Origin: Pirellula staleyi DSM 6068
GTDB taxonomy: Bacteria; Planctomycetota; Planctomycetia; Pirellulales; Pirellulaceae
Direction: 5' to 3'
Length of the DNA stretch: 64,000 nucleotides
Assembly (NCBI RefSeq): GCF_000025185.1
Contig: NC_013720.1
Span: 2,170,001-2,234,000, forward strand
Under the pieces are notes generated by a model. That model saw only the letters and a list, made by a program, of their open reading frames with translations. It had not been told where the DNA came from and ran no database searches. This document shows, piece after piece, positions 36,090 through 45,275 of this stretch (within the stretch, counting starts at the first letter, position 1; every line of letters starts with the position of its first letter). A program made the translations under genes and the position numbers.

Positions 36090-36707
36090 ATGCCTTTAAT
36101 TCCTTATGTCGTTGAGAAGAGCGGTCGTGAAGAGCGTGTTTACGACATCTATAGTCGCCTGCTCAAAGACCGCATCATTTTCCTTGGTACGCAGGTGAAC
36201 GACGAAATGGCTAATGCCATCGTCGCTCAAATGCTCTTCTTGCAATCGGACGATCCGAAGGCCGACATCCACCTGTATATCAACTCGCCTGGCGGCAGCA
36301 TTAGCGCCGGCATGGCGATCTACGACACAATGCAGTTCGTCACCTGCGATGTGGCGACCTACTGCATTGGTCAGGCTGCCTCGATGGGGGCCGTGCTGCT
36401 GACAGCCGGCGCTCCTGGTAAGCGATTCGCGCTTCCCAACGCACGCATCATGATTCACCAGCCACTGGCAGGCATGCAAGGGACCGCCGAAGAGATCATG
36501 ATCCACGCCAAAGAGTTCCGCCGCATTAAGCAGCGCATGAACGAAATCATGCTCAAGCATACCGGTCAACCGATGGAAAAAATCGAGTCCGACACCGATC
36601 GCGATCGCTTTATGTCAGCCGCCGAAGCTGCTGAGTATCGCATCGTCGACAAGGTGATCGAGCGCATGCCTACGCCCACCGCTTCCACGCCGAAGTCGGA
36701 AGGCTAA
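36090..36707 (+). CDS. clpP: ATP-dependent Clp protease proteolytic subunit ClpP
   Basis: A 205-residue canonical ClpP. Ser98 (GQAASMGA), His123 (IMIHQP) and Asp172 form the triad at the same positions as in E. coli ClpP. The N-terminus [32 protein letters not shown] matches the standard axial loop and first helix. It assembles into double heptamers and degrades substrates unfolded by ClpX/ClpA/ClpC in the cytoplasm. Downstream of the divergent paralogue by 83 bp and clearly part of the same transcript; the two may form hetero-oligomers. Confidence 0.95.
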   Translation: MPLIPYVVEKSGREERVYDIYSRLLKDRIIFLGTQVNDEMANAIVAQMLFLQSDDPKADIHLYINSPGGSISAGMAIYDTMQFVTCDVATYCIGQAASMGAVLLTAGAPGKRFALPNARIMIHQPLAGMQGTAEEIMIHAKEFRRIKQRMNEIMLKHTGQPMEKIESDTDRDRFMSAAEAAEYRIVDKVIERMPTPTASTPKSEG

Positions 36708-37008
36708 TCGATCGGCTGCGAGTCGCCTCTAGCGAGTCGCTGGCAGCAAGCACATCCTTTCCGATTGGTTTCGGGCGTGATGTGTCCAGCAAATTCTGCT
36801 CGCGATGTTGCGTCACGGCATCGCGAGTGGACCTGAATGTTGATTACAGGCAACAGAGAATCGATGAACGAGGTTTTTTAGGCATTTTGTGACCAATCAT
36901 GAAATGCCTGAGAATCAAACATGAGATAGAGTTGTGTTGCGCGACCGGAACATCGCGTGTCTCGACCCTATCGGGGCAACTTGCTTCGCTGCCAAAAGGA
37001 AGTTCGCG
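36708..37008. promoter_or_regulatory. Intergenic region with two inverted repeats before a GntR gene
   Basis: Two perfect inverted repeats: CTCGCGATG (36799-36807) / CATCGCGAG (36819-36827) with an 11-base loop, and AGGCATTT (36880-36887) / AAATGCCT (36902-36909) separated by 14 bases. The first may end the clpP transcript; the second lies 100 bases before the GntR start and could be an operator. Neither has a T-tract. Confidence 0.45.
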
Positions 37009-37689
37009 ATGAGCGATCTGGTTCTTTCTCCACTCTCACTTCAACCTCATTTGTCGCTAGTCGACGCTGTCTACGAAACGTTGCTCGAAGCAATTGTTTC
37101 GGGACGCATCGACAGCGGAACAATCCTGAGCGAAGTGGTGGTCGCAGATCAATTACAGGTCAGCCGCACACCGGTTCACGATGCACTCCGCCAGTTGGCG
37201 AAAGATGGCTTGGTCGAGCGGAGCAACAACCGCCGCGCCAAGGTCACGCGTTTCACGCGCGACGATGTCTACGAGATCTTTGAACTGCGCAAGTACCTGG
37301 AAGGTCCCGCCGCTGAGCTCGCCGCTCTGCGGATGGATCGCAGACAGCTTCAGCCCCTCCGCGATCACGCCGATGCGCTCGCCGCTAAGCCCCGCGATGA
37401 AGAGTGGCGTATGGCCTGGGCCGTGTTCGACGAAGAGTTTCACCACACCATTGCGTCGTCGAGCGGTAACAGTCGCCTGACCCGTGATATCGGTCGCTAT
37501 CGTTTGCTGCATCGCGGCTTTAACAAAACGAAGACCGAACTTGCTTCGCTCGAGCAAGCGCTCTCGGAACACTACGAGATTCTCGACGCCCTCGAGACCC
37601 ACGATAGCGTGCGGGCACGCGATGCCATGATTGCCCACATTGCGACGTGGCAAACCTACTTCATGCAAGTGATCGAGCTCAGCACGTAG
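37009..37689 (+). CDS. GntR family transcriptional regulator, FadR/FCD subfamily
   Basis: A 226-residue regulator. N-terminal winged helix at about 17-85: LVDAVYETLLEAIVSGRIDSGTILSEVVVADQLQVSRTPVHDALRQLAKDGLVER, the classic GntR domain with the SRTPVxxALRxLxxxGLV recognition block. The C-terminal FCD ligand domain shows FELRKYLEGPAAELAA, DEEFHHTIASSSGN and EHYEILDALETHDSVRARDAMIAHI, with His/Asp residues that usually bind a metal and a carboxylate ligand. The ATG at 37009 follows AAAAGGAAG and gives the standard length; the open frame to 36934 is not used. It converges on DUF971 (20 bp gap), so its target is not obvious from context. Confidence 0.9.
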   Translation: MSDLVLSPLSLQPHLSLVDAVYETLLEAIVSGRIDSGTILSEVVVADQLQVSRTPVHDALRQLAKDGLVERSNNRRAKVTRFTRDDVYEIFELRKYLEGPAAELAALRMDRRQLQPLRDHADALAAKPRDEEWRMAWAVFDEEFHHTIASSSGNSRLTRDIGRYRLLHRGFNKTKTELASLEQALSEHYEILDALETHDSVRARDAMIAHIATWQTYFMQVIELST

Positions 37690-37709
37690 GAGAACTCCCC
37701 AGCCGCGTG

Positions 37710-38045
37710 TTAAGCGGTGGCAGGATCTTCGCCCAGTGCTCGCAGCACTTCGAACGTGAAGATGCCGGTGTCGTGGCCATCGCTGAAAGCGATGCTATAG
37801 GCGTAGTTCCCCACCGGCCGCATGCCCTCGAGCTTCAGCGGCTGCAGTTGCCCTTCGCTCAGCAAAGGGAGTGCGAACGGATCTTTCGGTGGTTTGGGGC
37901 CATGCTTTTCGCGGCAGCTGGCGCAGGGGCACGCATCGCGCAAGGCCTTCACGCGATACAACAGCGTCGGGCCATCACTCCAGGTAATGGCGAGTCGCTT
38001 ATCGTCGGTGATTTGAAGCGCGGTGGGATGCGGCGTCACGGGCAA
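37710..38045 (-). CDS. DUF971 domain protein
   Basis: A 111-residue protein of the DUF971 family, the N-terminal domain of gamma-butyrobetaine hydroxylase, which also occurs fused to Mrp/HCF101-type Fe-S carriers. Signature: LAITWSDGPTLLYRVKALRDACPCASCREKHG, with the CxCxxC type arrangement that probably binds metal, then KLEGMRPVGNYAYSIAFSDGHDTGIFTFEVLR. It is downstream of metF by 31 bp on the same strand, so co-transcription is likely. A role in Fe-S or metal handling is inferred from the family only. Confidence 0.88.
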   Translation of the reverse strand: MPVTPHPTALQITDDKRLAITWSDGPTLLYRVKALRDACPCASCREKHGPKPPKDPFALPLLSEGQLQPLKLEGMRPVGNYAYSIAFSDGHDTGIFTFEVLRALGEDPATA

Positions 38046-38076
38046 CTACTTTCTTCGGTGAATCGTGCGACACGCA

Positions 38077-38955
38077 CTAGCTGGCCGATGTTTCGAGTCG
38101 CGACCAGCCGATTCCACGCAGGACTTCGCTGGTGGCCTGCGACTTATTCAGGACATAGAAGTGAATGCCTGGAACACCGGCGTGGAGTAGCTCTTGGACT
38201 TGCACGGTCGCTTGTTCCACGCCGACCTGAAACTGCCAAGCGGTGTCGTCTTGCTCACCCAGCTTCGCGACGAAAACGCTTGGCAACTTCGCTTTGCAGA
38301 GCGAAGTGATCCGCTGAATCTGCGCCAGATTTGTAACCGGCAAAATGCCCGGGATAATCGGCACGGTGATGCCCAGTGCATCGCAGTCGTCGCGAAACCG
38401 GAAGAAGTCGGCGTTGTCGTAGAACAGCTGCGTGATGATCGCATCACCACCCGCATCGACTTTGCGTTTCAGGTTGGCGAGATCGTCTGCGTAAGAAATG
38501 GCCTCTTGGTGCGTTTCGGGATAGCCTGCGACCGCGATGCCGAGTTCGGGGAAATCGGCCTTGATGAGCGCCACGAGATCCGACGCATAGCGCAGCCCCC
38601 CTTCGCACATCTGGAAGCTTGTCTCTCCCTTGGGTGGATCGCCGCGCAAGGCGACAATGTTCTCGACGCCCCGCGAAATAGCGTCGCGCAGGTAATCACG
38701 CAGCTGATCTTGCGTCGAGCCGACGCACGTCAGATGCGAGGCGACTTTCACCCCAAACTGCTGCTTCACGCTGGCGGTGATTTCGAGCGTCTTATCGCGC
38801 GTGCTACCACCGGCTCCATAGGTGCAGGTGATCACGTCAGGCTGAAACGCCATCAGTTCGCCGATACTTTGGTACATGGCCGTTTCGCCCGCTGTGGTCT
38901 TCGGGGGAAACAGTTCGAACGACAAAGTCCGTTTGCCGGAAGGATAGAACGGCAT
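38077..38955 (-). CDS. metF: 5,10-Methylenetetrahydrofolate reductase
   Basis: A 292-residue FAD-dependent TIM-barrel enzyme that reduces methylene-THF to methyl-THF for methionine synthesis. Key segments: SFELFPPKT with the catalytic Glu, ITCTYGAGGSTRDKT (flavin), SHLTCVGSTQDQLRDYL, NIVALRGDPPKG, FPELGIAVAGYPETHQEA, KVDAGGDAIITQLFYDNADFFRF and VPIIPGILPV. Length and order are standard. It is followed by DUF971 (31 bp). The DUF4340 gene upstream is 183 bp away on the same strand and probably forms a separate unit. Confidence 0.95.
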   Translation of the reverse strand: MPFYPSGKRTLSFELFPPKTTAGETAMYQSIGELMAFQPDVITCTYGAGGSTRDKTLEITASVKQQFGVKVASHLTCVGSTQDQLRDYLRDAISRGVENIVALRGDPPKGETSFQMCEGGLRYASDLVALIKADFPELGIAVAGYPETHQEAISYADDLANLKRKVDAGGDAIITQLFYDNADFFRFRDDCDALGITVPIIPGILPVTNLAQIQRITSLCKAKLPSVFVAKLGEQDDTAWQFQVGVEQATVQVQELLHAGVPGIHFYVLNKSQATSEVLRGIGWSRLETSAS

Positions 38956-39138
38956 CGAGAAGCAAGCTCGGAAAGGATGGAAGTGTGCCAGGACGCGACC
39001 AATGCCAACCGGCTTTGCTCGCCTCAGATAACTTCTAGTTTAACCACTCTTCGCCGGTAGGTCAGGGGCTGGACGAAAGTGGGCAAGTCGCGTGCACTAG
39101 CGAGCTTGCCCTGACTATCTCCAGCGAGCTCGGGCGAA

Positions 39139-40827
39139 CTAGTTCCCAAATCCTGGCAGTCCTGGAATACCACCGGGGAAGTTGCCCCCGCCAGGTGGAG
39201 CCGCTGGAGCTGGCTCAATGCCGTCCTTCTCCAGCTTGCGGAAGGCGTCGATGCCGAAGCCCTCGTCCTTCGCCGCAGCACCTTCCTTAATGATGTCGGT
39301 TCGACTGAGGTGGATCTTCTTGTACGTATCTTCCGAAATCACGTAGAACCAGTCGGCAAACCGGGCGTTGAGTTCAGCCACGGTCTGTTCGGCCTTTTTG
39401 CGTTTCAGGTTGTACTCGTCGAGCTTACGCTGGAACTCTTTCTCCTCGGGAGAGACCTCGGGAGCAGCTTCCGTAGCAGGCTTTTCAGCTCCTGCAGCTT
39501 CGGTGGCTGGCTTCTCTTCGGCGGCAGGCTTTTCTTCGGCGGCAGGTTTTTCTTCGGAAGCTGGATCAGCACCGCCCCCTCCGCTGGCGCTAGGTGGGAT
39601 CGCGGGAGGTGCCGGAGGAATGGCGGTCGGTCCTGCGGTAGGGGGAACGAGCATCGCTTCCGAGAGCTTGGCGGTCACGAGCAAAAAGCGGTTCAGCTTT
39701 CCTTCTTCGGAGCCCTCTTGAGCACCTTGAACGTTGCCAAACCGGAGCACGTACTGCACCCCATCCTTCATGTCGACAAGCACTTCACCGTTGGTGGCAT
39801 AGATTTCCACTTCGTTGTTGCCCGAAGGAATCGGCACGAAGCCGAGCGTAACGAGAGTTTGAAAGCCTTCGTCATCAAAGTTGTCGGACGAGGCTCGCAG
39901 GTTGGCCCCCAGCCCTTTGGGCTTCTTTTCGACATCTTCGATTTTGAGATCGTCGAGCGCTGTTTTCAGGGTGTCGAGTTTCTCTTTGTTCAGCTCTTCT
40001 GTGTCGGAGAGTCCGGCGTCGAAGGCGGTGTTCCCTTGGAACAACTGCATTTTCGACAACATCCAGCTTCCCTCTTCGGGGAGCCACTTGGCCGTTGCCA
40101 CCATCTTGGGATAGTACTGAACAGCATTCCCCTTCAGGAGCGTCGAGTAGTCCTTCAGCGTCACTTGCTCGACATCGAGCGCGTTCAAGCGGAGCAGGTC
40201 GCGCTCGATCCAGGCATCGAAATTAGTGACCAGTTTTTCGGTGTTCACCGCGACGACATAAACCGGGGCTTGCTCGGGGATGCGGACGAAATATTGGTTG
40301 GGCTCGCCCGCTGCAGAATCGGCCGACAGCTTCTTGCCGATGATCAATCGCAGCACCGGTTCCGACTTCGCCTTACCAGCTTCGGCTTTGGTCTTGTCGA
40401 GCACGACGAGGGTGCCGACCCCTTCGCTTCCGACTTTCAGATCCTTTTCCGATGGTTCGACCACACCGTAGTACGCATGGTCCTTCGTCTCTTGCGAGGC
40501 GATGTCGAGGACTTTGATGTCGATCAAACCACCCGCAGCTTCAGCCAGTTGCTTCTCGGCATCCGCAGGATAGTTACCGTGGGTCGGGATGACCCAGCGA
40601 TCGTTCACTTTCTCTACCTGGATCGTCGTCAGCTTGCTGAGCGCCTCGTCGAACTTCACGATCTTGATGCCGGTCAGTTCGCTCGGATCGGTGAACTCGG
40701 GGAACAGCATGGTCCCGACGAGTGATTCGGTCGATGTAGATTCGACACTCGGTCGCATCAGAAATGCAACGAGGCTAACCACCACGGCAGAACCAACGAA
40801 GGTCAGAGTTTTGGTGAGTTCGTTCAT
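39139..40827 (-). CDS. DUF4340 domain protein of the Gld-type ABC cassette
   Basis: A 562-residue protein. A single N-terminal hydrophobic helix (LTFVGSAVVVSLVAFLM) anchors it to the inner membrane with the rest outside. Residues ~40-330 form a DUF4340 region (FPEFTDPSELTGIKIVKFDEALSKLTTIQVEKVNDRWVIPTHGNYPADAEKQLAEA...). From ~430 comes a low-complexity Pro/Glu/Ala-rich stretch built on EEKPAA repeats, then a charged helix (EKEFQRKLDEYNLKRKKAEQTVAEL) and a final Gly/Pro-rich tail. DUF4340 proteins occur beside GldG-type ABC transporters; this gene is third in the cassette, 114 bp after the permease fusion. The function of the family is not established. Confidence 0.82.
   Translation of the reverse strand: MNELTKTLTFVGSAVVVSLVAFLMRPSVESTSTESLVGTMLFPEFTDPSELTGIKIVKFDEALSKLTTIQVEKVNDRWVIPTHGNYPADAEKQLAEAAGGLIDIKVLDIASQETKDHAYYGVVEPSEKDLKVGSEGVGTLVVLDKTKAEAGKAKSEPVLRLIIGKKLSADSAAGEPNQYFVRIPEQAPVYVVAVNTEKLVTNFDAWIERDLLRLNALDVEQVTLKDYSTLLKGNAVQYYPKMVATAKWLPEEGSWMLSKMQLFQGNTAFDAGLSDTEELNKEKLDTLKTALDDLKIEDVEKKPKGLGANLRASSDNFDDEGFQTLVTLGFVPIPSGNNEVEIYATNGEVLVDMKDGVQYVLRFGNVQGAQEGSEEGKLNRFLLVTAKLSEAMLVPPTAGPTAIPPAPPAIPPSASGGGGADPASEEKPAAEEKPAAEEKPATEAAGAEKPATEAAPEVSPEEKEFQRKLDEYNLKRKKAEQTVAELNARFADWFYVISEDTYKKIHLSRTDIIKEGAAAKDEGFGIDAFRKLEKDGIEPAPAAPPGGGNFPGGIPGLPGFGN
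39505..39558. repeat. Three 18-bp tandem repeats inside the DUF4340 gene
   Basis: Three consecutive 18-base units (39505-39522, 39523-39540, 39541-39558) with 1-3 differences encode the EEKPAA repeats. The repeat is in-frame, so copy-number change would leave the protein readable. Confidence 0.8.
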
Positions 40828-40941
40828 CGTATTAGCTCCGCGAAGGGCGGAAGATCATTTCTGCGGTTACAGGTAAATCGGTCGGGAGTGATCGAGCGGC
40901 AAACGGCTTGAATCAAGGGGCGACTTGAAGCGGAGGTACAA

Positions 40942-43869
40942 CTAGTACCGCATCCGGTTCCGCGAGACACCTTCACGTTCACGAATTCGGCGACGAGCCC
41001 ACACCACCAGTGCCACCAGGAGTGGCGGAATGGGTGGGAGCGTGGTGGCCCAAATCTTGTAGTCGTTCTGCATCGACTTCACTTCTTGATCACGCATCCG
41101 CTCGATCTCGCGGAGTTGTCGATCGCGTTCGATCGCCAAACGCTGGTTCTTCACCGCCAGGCGACGCTCGGCCACTTGCTGCTGCAGCGCCAGGCTCTGC
41201 AAGCGAGTGTTGTACTCGGCAGGGTCGACGACTTTTCCTTCTTTGCGATCGTTTTCCAGGTCGGTGATGATCTGCTGCAGCTTGGCGCGAGCCTTGTCGG
41301 ACTCGGCCTTCGCTTCATCTTTCCGTTTGTTGTACTCGTCGTCGTACTTCTTGGCGGCGACCATTTCGTCGTTACGAGCGGCAGCAGTGCGTGTTTCGAT
41401 CGTTCGCAGCGTGCTGTGTCGCGGCTTGCGCGAGCGAATTTGCAGGAAGCGATCGTCCCCCGCAACGGCATCGATGACGTTCAGCACGAACGGCACGTTG
41501 TCGAAGCGGAAGTTGTTTTCCTGGTCGGGCTGATTGCGAAGATTCACAAACTGGCTATCGAGCATGTCGATGTCGCAGACGTAAATCACGTTAATCGGCT
41601 TCGCTTTACCGGTGACACTCTCCGGAGCATCGGGAGACTTTTTGTCCCCTTCTTTTTTGTCGGCCTCTTTATCAGCGGCTTTTTCGTCGTCGGTCTTGGC
41701 CCCGCGAATCCAAGCGGCCAAGACATACTTGCGATTGGTGAAATCGCCGCGTGCTTGACGCATCGAGAGGAGGTCGCGACCTGCTTCGTTGAGCTTCTTG
41801 AAGTCGACGGTTCCGACCTTTTCATTGCCGGTGGCAATCAGTTCAGTGAAGACCAGCTTTGAATTCGCAGCGGGGTTGATGGCCGTTGGGAAAGGGATCA
41901 GCAGTTCTTCGAAGCCAGCCACGACAGCTTCGCTTCGATTAAACGCTTTGCCTGTGGCGCCGGGTGCTTCATCACGCACGAAAACGAGTTCAGGACCAAT
42001 GCCGCTGAGCTGCTGAAAGCGAGGATAAGGGTTGTAATCTTGCCATACGACAAGCCCGGGAACTTCGCGGCCGTTGTCTCCCACCGGTTCGATTCCCAGG
42101 ACATTCCAGAGTCGACGAATGTCACCCTTAGGTGCAGGAGGACCACCCATCCCCATCATCCCTTGCGGCTGTTTTTCCATCGCGGTTCCGACCGCCGATT
42201 GCAGCACCACAGGGGCTGGATCTTCGAAAATGGCGGCTGGTTGACCCGCTTGCACCGCATTCACGACGTTCGCAAGCGCCTCGGGGCCGAGCGTGCTCGG
42301 CTGCACGATCAGCAGCGCGTCGTATTTCGTGGTATCGATCGGGGTCGCTGGATCGACTTCTTCCACTTTATATTGCCGGCGGAGTTCGTCGATGATCATC
42401 TGCTCGGGAATGCGCTGCGGCTGTCCACCAGCGAGCGAGAATCCTTCGAACATCTGAGCGTCGGTTTTCACGACGCCAATTGTTTTACGATCACCTTTGG
42501 CCACGGTGCTGATGGAGCGAATCAGTTCGTATTCGACCGGAACACCTGGGGTGAAGAACGGAATCACAACCTGCTCGAGACCACAGGTGAACGCGACACC
42601 GAGGATGAATTCTTCTTCACTCACTGCGCCCGATGCGCGGCTGATGACCGTTTGACGACGAATGCCATACTCCTCTTCGGCCTTCACTGCTTCGTCGCTG
42701 AAATTCTCGAGATTGTCGTGCAGGCGAACGCGAACGCGGCTGCCAGCTTGTCGCTCCAGTTCTTTCAGCATCGAAACAAGGTTGTACTTCACCTTCACGT
42801 ATTCGTCGGGAACGACAGCCGACATGTACGCGTTGACCACGATCGGCCGATTGTCCCCTTCGCTACCCAGGCTGCGCAGTAGTTTTTTGGTGTCGGACGA
42901 GAGGCTGCTCACCTGACCTTCGGTGAGGTCGAGGCGGATGAAGTCGAACTGATAGAGGATGCTATTCACGCCGACCAGCAGCGCGATGAGGGCCAGCACA
43001 CGTACGATGAAGTGGAGCAGAATGAACTGCTTTCCATCTTTTCCGCCGAACCAGTGTCGCCAGCCGATCAAGACGATGGTGATGTAGAGCCCCACCATCA
43101 CAATCGAGGCAAAAAACATGGTCGACGAGAGGCTTACAACTCCACGACCAAAGTCGTCGAATCGCTGCGAAACGCTCCAGTGAGCAATCGACTGAGCTCG
43201 TGCTGGACTGCCGATGATCACGCTGGCATAAGCGAGTGCCACCAGGATGGAGTTGAAGATCGCTCCGAGAATGAAGCTGACGGTAAGGTTCGACGAGATG
43301 AACGAGGCAATCATGCCGAGTGCCACCATCGCCAACCCCATGACCCAGTAGCCGAAGTAGGTGGTGAAGAAGAGGCCGATATCGACATCGCCCAGTGTGA
43401 GCGAGACCAGCACGGCGAAGTTCGACAGCTGCGAAAACAGGAGCGAAACGGTGAAGATCGCGGCAGCTGAAAGGTACTTGCCGAGCACGATATCGAAATC
43501 GGTAGCGGGGAGCGTGAGGAGCAGCTCATCGGTTCCTTGGCGTCGTTCTTCGGCCCACACGCTCATGGTGATGGCAGGGACAAACAGCAGCATGATGGGG
43601 GGCAATCGCATGCTGAGCTGGTCGAGATTGGCCAGGTTGTTGACGAAAAAAGCGTCGGGCCAATAGGCGGCAATCGACGTCGCCATGACGAAGAAGCAGA
43701 GAAACACGTAGCCCGTCGGCGTACTGAAATAGCTAACGAAGTTTCGCTTCAAAACCGCAAACGCAGCGCGACGATACATGGCCAGTGGCAACAGCAGAGC
43801 TGCCAGCAGGCCGATGAATAGCAGATCGACTGCGAATAGTTTGAGCATTTCCAAAAGTACTGCGCCCAT
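40942..43869 (-). CDS. ABC permease fused to GldG-type auxiliary domain
   Basis: A 975-residue membrane protein that joins a GldF-like permease and a GldG-like periplasmic domain in one chain. Residues ~1-290: an ABC-2 permease with at least six helices and the phrase SVWAEERRQGTDELLLTLPATDFDIVLGKYLSA, which is standard for GldF. From ~290: helix IVRVLALIALLVGVNSILYQFDFIRLDLTEGQVSSLSSDTKKLL, the GldG entry, then a long external domain (IVVNAYMSAVVPDEY; VEYELIRSISTVAKGDRKTIGVV; YDALLIVQPSTLGPEAL). Near the C-terminus there is a coiled coil and a last helix (LPPIPPLLVALVVW) followed by RRRIRERE. The cognate ATPase is 115 bp upstream. Substrate unknown; no gliding gene is present. Confidence 0.88.
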   Translation of the reverse strand: MGAVLLEMLKLFAVDLLFIGLLAALLLPLAMYRRAAFAVLKRNFVSYFSTPTGYVFLCFFVMATSIAAYWPDAFFVNNLANLDQLSMRLPPIMLLFVPAITMSVWAEERRQGTDELLLTLPATDFDIVLGKYLSAAAIFTVSLLFSQLSNFAVLVSLTLGDVDIGLFFTTYFGYWVMGLAMVALGMIASFISSNLTVSFILGAIFNSILVALAYASVIIGSPARAQSIAHWSVSQRFDDFGRGVVSLSSTMFFASIVMVGLYITIVLIGWRHWFGGKDGKQFILLHFIVRVLALIALLVGVNSILYQFDFIRLDLTEGQVSSLSSDTKKLLRSLGSEGDNRPIVVNAYMSAVVPDEYVKVKYNLVSMLKELERQAGSRVRVRLHDNLENFSDEAVKAEEEYGIRRQTVISRASGAVSEEEFILGVAFTCGLEQVVIPFFTPGVPVEYELIRSISTVAKGDRKTIGVVKTDAQMFEGFSLAGGQPQRIPEQMIIDELRRQYKVEEVDPATPIDTTKYDALLIVQPSTLGPEALANVVNAVQAGQPAAIFEDPAPVVLQSAVGTAMEKQPQGMMGMGGPPAPKGDIRRLWNVLGIEPVGDNGREVPGLVVWQDYNPYPRFQQLSGIGPELVFVRDEAPGATGKAFNRSEAVVAGFEELLIPFPTAINPAANSKLVFTELIATGNEKVGTVDFKKLNEAGRDLLSMRQARGDFTNRKYVLAAWIRGAKTDDEKAADKEADKKEGDKKSPDAPESVTGKAKPINVIYVCDIDMLDSQFVNLRNQPDQENNFRFDNVPFVLNVIDAVAGDDRFLQIRSRKPRHSTLRTIETRTAAARNDEMVAAKKYDDEYNKRKDEAKAESDKARAKLQQIITDLENDRKEGKVVDPAEYNTRLQSLALQQQVAERRLAVKNQRLAIERDRQLREIERMRDQEVKSMQNDYKIWATTLPPIPPLLVALVVWARRRIREREGVSRNRMRY

Positions 43870-43984
43870 CGTGCTTCCTCAGGGAAACGGTGCTCGAGAA
43901 TCTCGTTGAAAAACGTCCAATACATTCGACAAAACGGGGGCTGATCGCATCGAGCCATCAGTCGCCCCTCAACAGTCAGGTGAA

Positions 43985-44872
43985 TCAGCGTGAGCCAGCC
44001 ATTGCCTTGGTGCGCCGCTGGAAGGCGGCATCGAGGCCATCGCCGGTGTCGTCGAGACCTTCGACCGAGCCGTCGTACACCATGCGACCTTCGCTGATCA
44101 TGATCACGCGAGAGCACATCGCCGTGACCTCTTGCAGAATGTGAGTGCTCAGCAGAATGGTTTTCTCTTGTCCGATCGCTTGCAGAGTGCGGCGGACTTC
44201 GGCGATTTGATTCGGGTCGAGACCAGCGGTCGGTTCGTCGAGAATCAAAACGTCGGGCTCGTGCAGGAGGGCTTGAGCCATGCCGACACGCTGCCGAAAA
44301 CCTTTCGACAATTTGCTAATCGGCTTGTGGATCACGCTCGACAGCACGCAAACGTCGATCACGTGGCTCATTCGTTTTTGCTTGTAGTCGCCCATAAGTC
44401 CCCGGGCGTCGGCAAAAAACTCGAGCAGCGAGTGCGGGGTCATGTCGGGATAAAGGGGGCCGTTTTCTGGCAGGTAGCCCAGCTTCATCGAACCGGCAAT
44501 CCGATCCTTCGCCATGTCGTGGCCGCAGATCTTTGCGACACCTTCCGACGGCGAGAGGTAGCCGGTCAGCAGTTTCATTGTGGTACTTTTGCCGGCACCG
44601 TTAGGGCCGAGAAACGCGACCACTTCACCACGGCGAATCTTGAAGTTGATGTCGCGGCAGGCGGTGAAGGCACCATAGAACTTGCTCAGTCCGCTGGCCT
44701 CGATCATCACGCTGCCCGTCGGATCGGCAACTTTCGACTTGCCAGCAGAAGGGGGGCTGAGAGGCTTGAAGCCCGACTGACCTTTGCTATCTGCCGACGA
44801 TGCCGACTTATCAGACTGGCTGTCGCTCGATTTACCACCGTCTGCACTCGGACTGCTCGGGGAGGAAACCAT
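43985..44872 (-). CDS. ABC transporter ATP-binding protein, GldA-like
   Basis: A 295-residue ABC ATPase. Walker A GPNGAGKSTT, a Q-loop/early region (LGYLPENGPLYPDMT), the signature LSKGFRQRVGMAQALLHEPDVLILDEPTAGLDP (Walker B with catalytic Glu), and the H-loop STHILQEV are all intact. It pairs with the permease fusion downstream (115 bp) and the DUF4340 gene. The first ~55 residues are an unusual Ser/Lys/Asp-rich extension (SSPSSPSADGGKSSDSQSDK) before the normal start MIEASGLSKFYG; the extension may be real or the true start may be the Met at residue 56. The ATG at 44872 is used. Confidence 0.9.
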   Translation of the reverse strand: MVSSPSSPSADGGKSSDSQSDKSASSADSKGQSGFKPLSPPSAGKSKVADPTGSVMIEASGLSKFYGAFTACRDINFKIRRGEVVAFLGPNGAGKSTTMKLLTGYLSPSEGVAKICGHDMAKDRIAGSMKLGYLPENGPLYPDMTPHSLLEFFADARGLMGDYKQKRMSHVIDVCVLSSVIHKPISKLSKGFRQRVGMAQALLHEPDVLILDEPTAGLDPNQIAEVRRTLQAIGQEKTILLSTHILQEVTAMCSRVIMISEGRMVYDGSVEGLDDTGDGLDAAFQRRTKAMAGSR

Positions 44873-45275
44873 GAACGTCGAACCTCGCTGAGTTACGATC
44901 TCGAAAATGTGACCAGGGTCGTGTGCTTGAGACGCTCTGGCTGCCTGGAAGTCTGGGCAACCGAGCGACCGGCACGCCGACCGCAACCGACGAACGATGT
45001 CTTGAAGGCCCCCAAAATCGCGGGGCCCGTTGTTATAAACCTTGAAGTCGGAAGAGTATAGCGGCTATAGGCTGTCGCTCAACTGGTGCCAGGCGCTACC
45101 CCCAATCTTCACGGTGAGACCTGCCAAGCCGATTGCAGGTCTGCAGTCAGTCGGGTAGTGACAGGCAGTCGCCAGCACCACTCCGCTGCTCGTTTCCAGT
45201 ACGTCCGACGCTATCAGCTGGTTCGCTGGTGGCGGCTTCCGGCGGAAGATAGGCTGCGATCGGAGCGGATGAGGG
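44873..45275. other. Intergenic region upstream of the ABC cassette
   Basis: About 400 bases between the ceramidase-like gene and the ATPase, both leftward. It contains an 8-bp inverted repeat AGACCTGC (45117-45124) / GCAGGTCT (45135-45142) with a 10-base loop. The frame of the ATPase extends to 44986 but reads poorly. No other gene is seen. Confidence 0.45.

Noticed and set aside
39505-39558. Short tandem repeats as a CRISPR array
   Set aside because: Units are 18 bp with no spacers, in frame inside a coding region and coding for EEKPAA.
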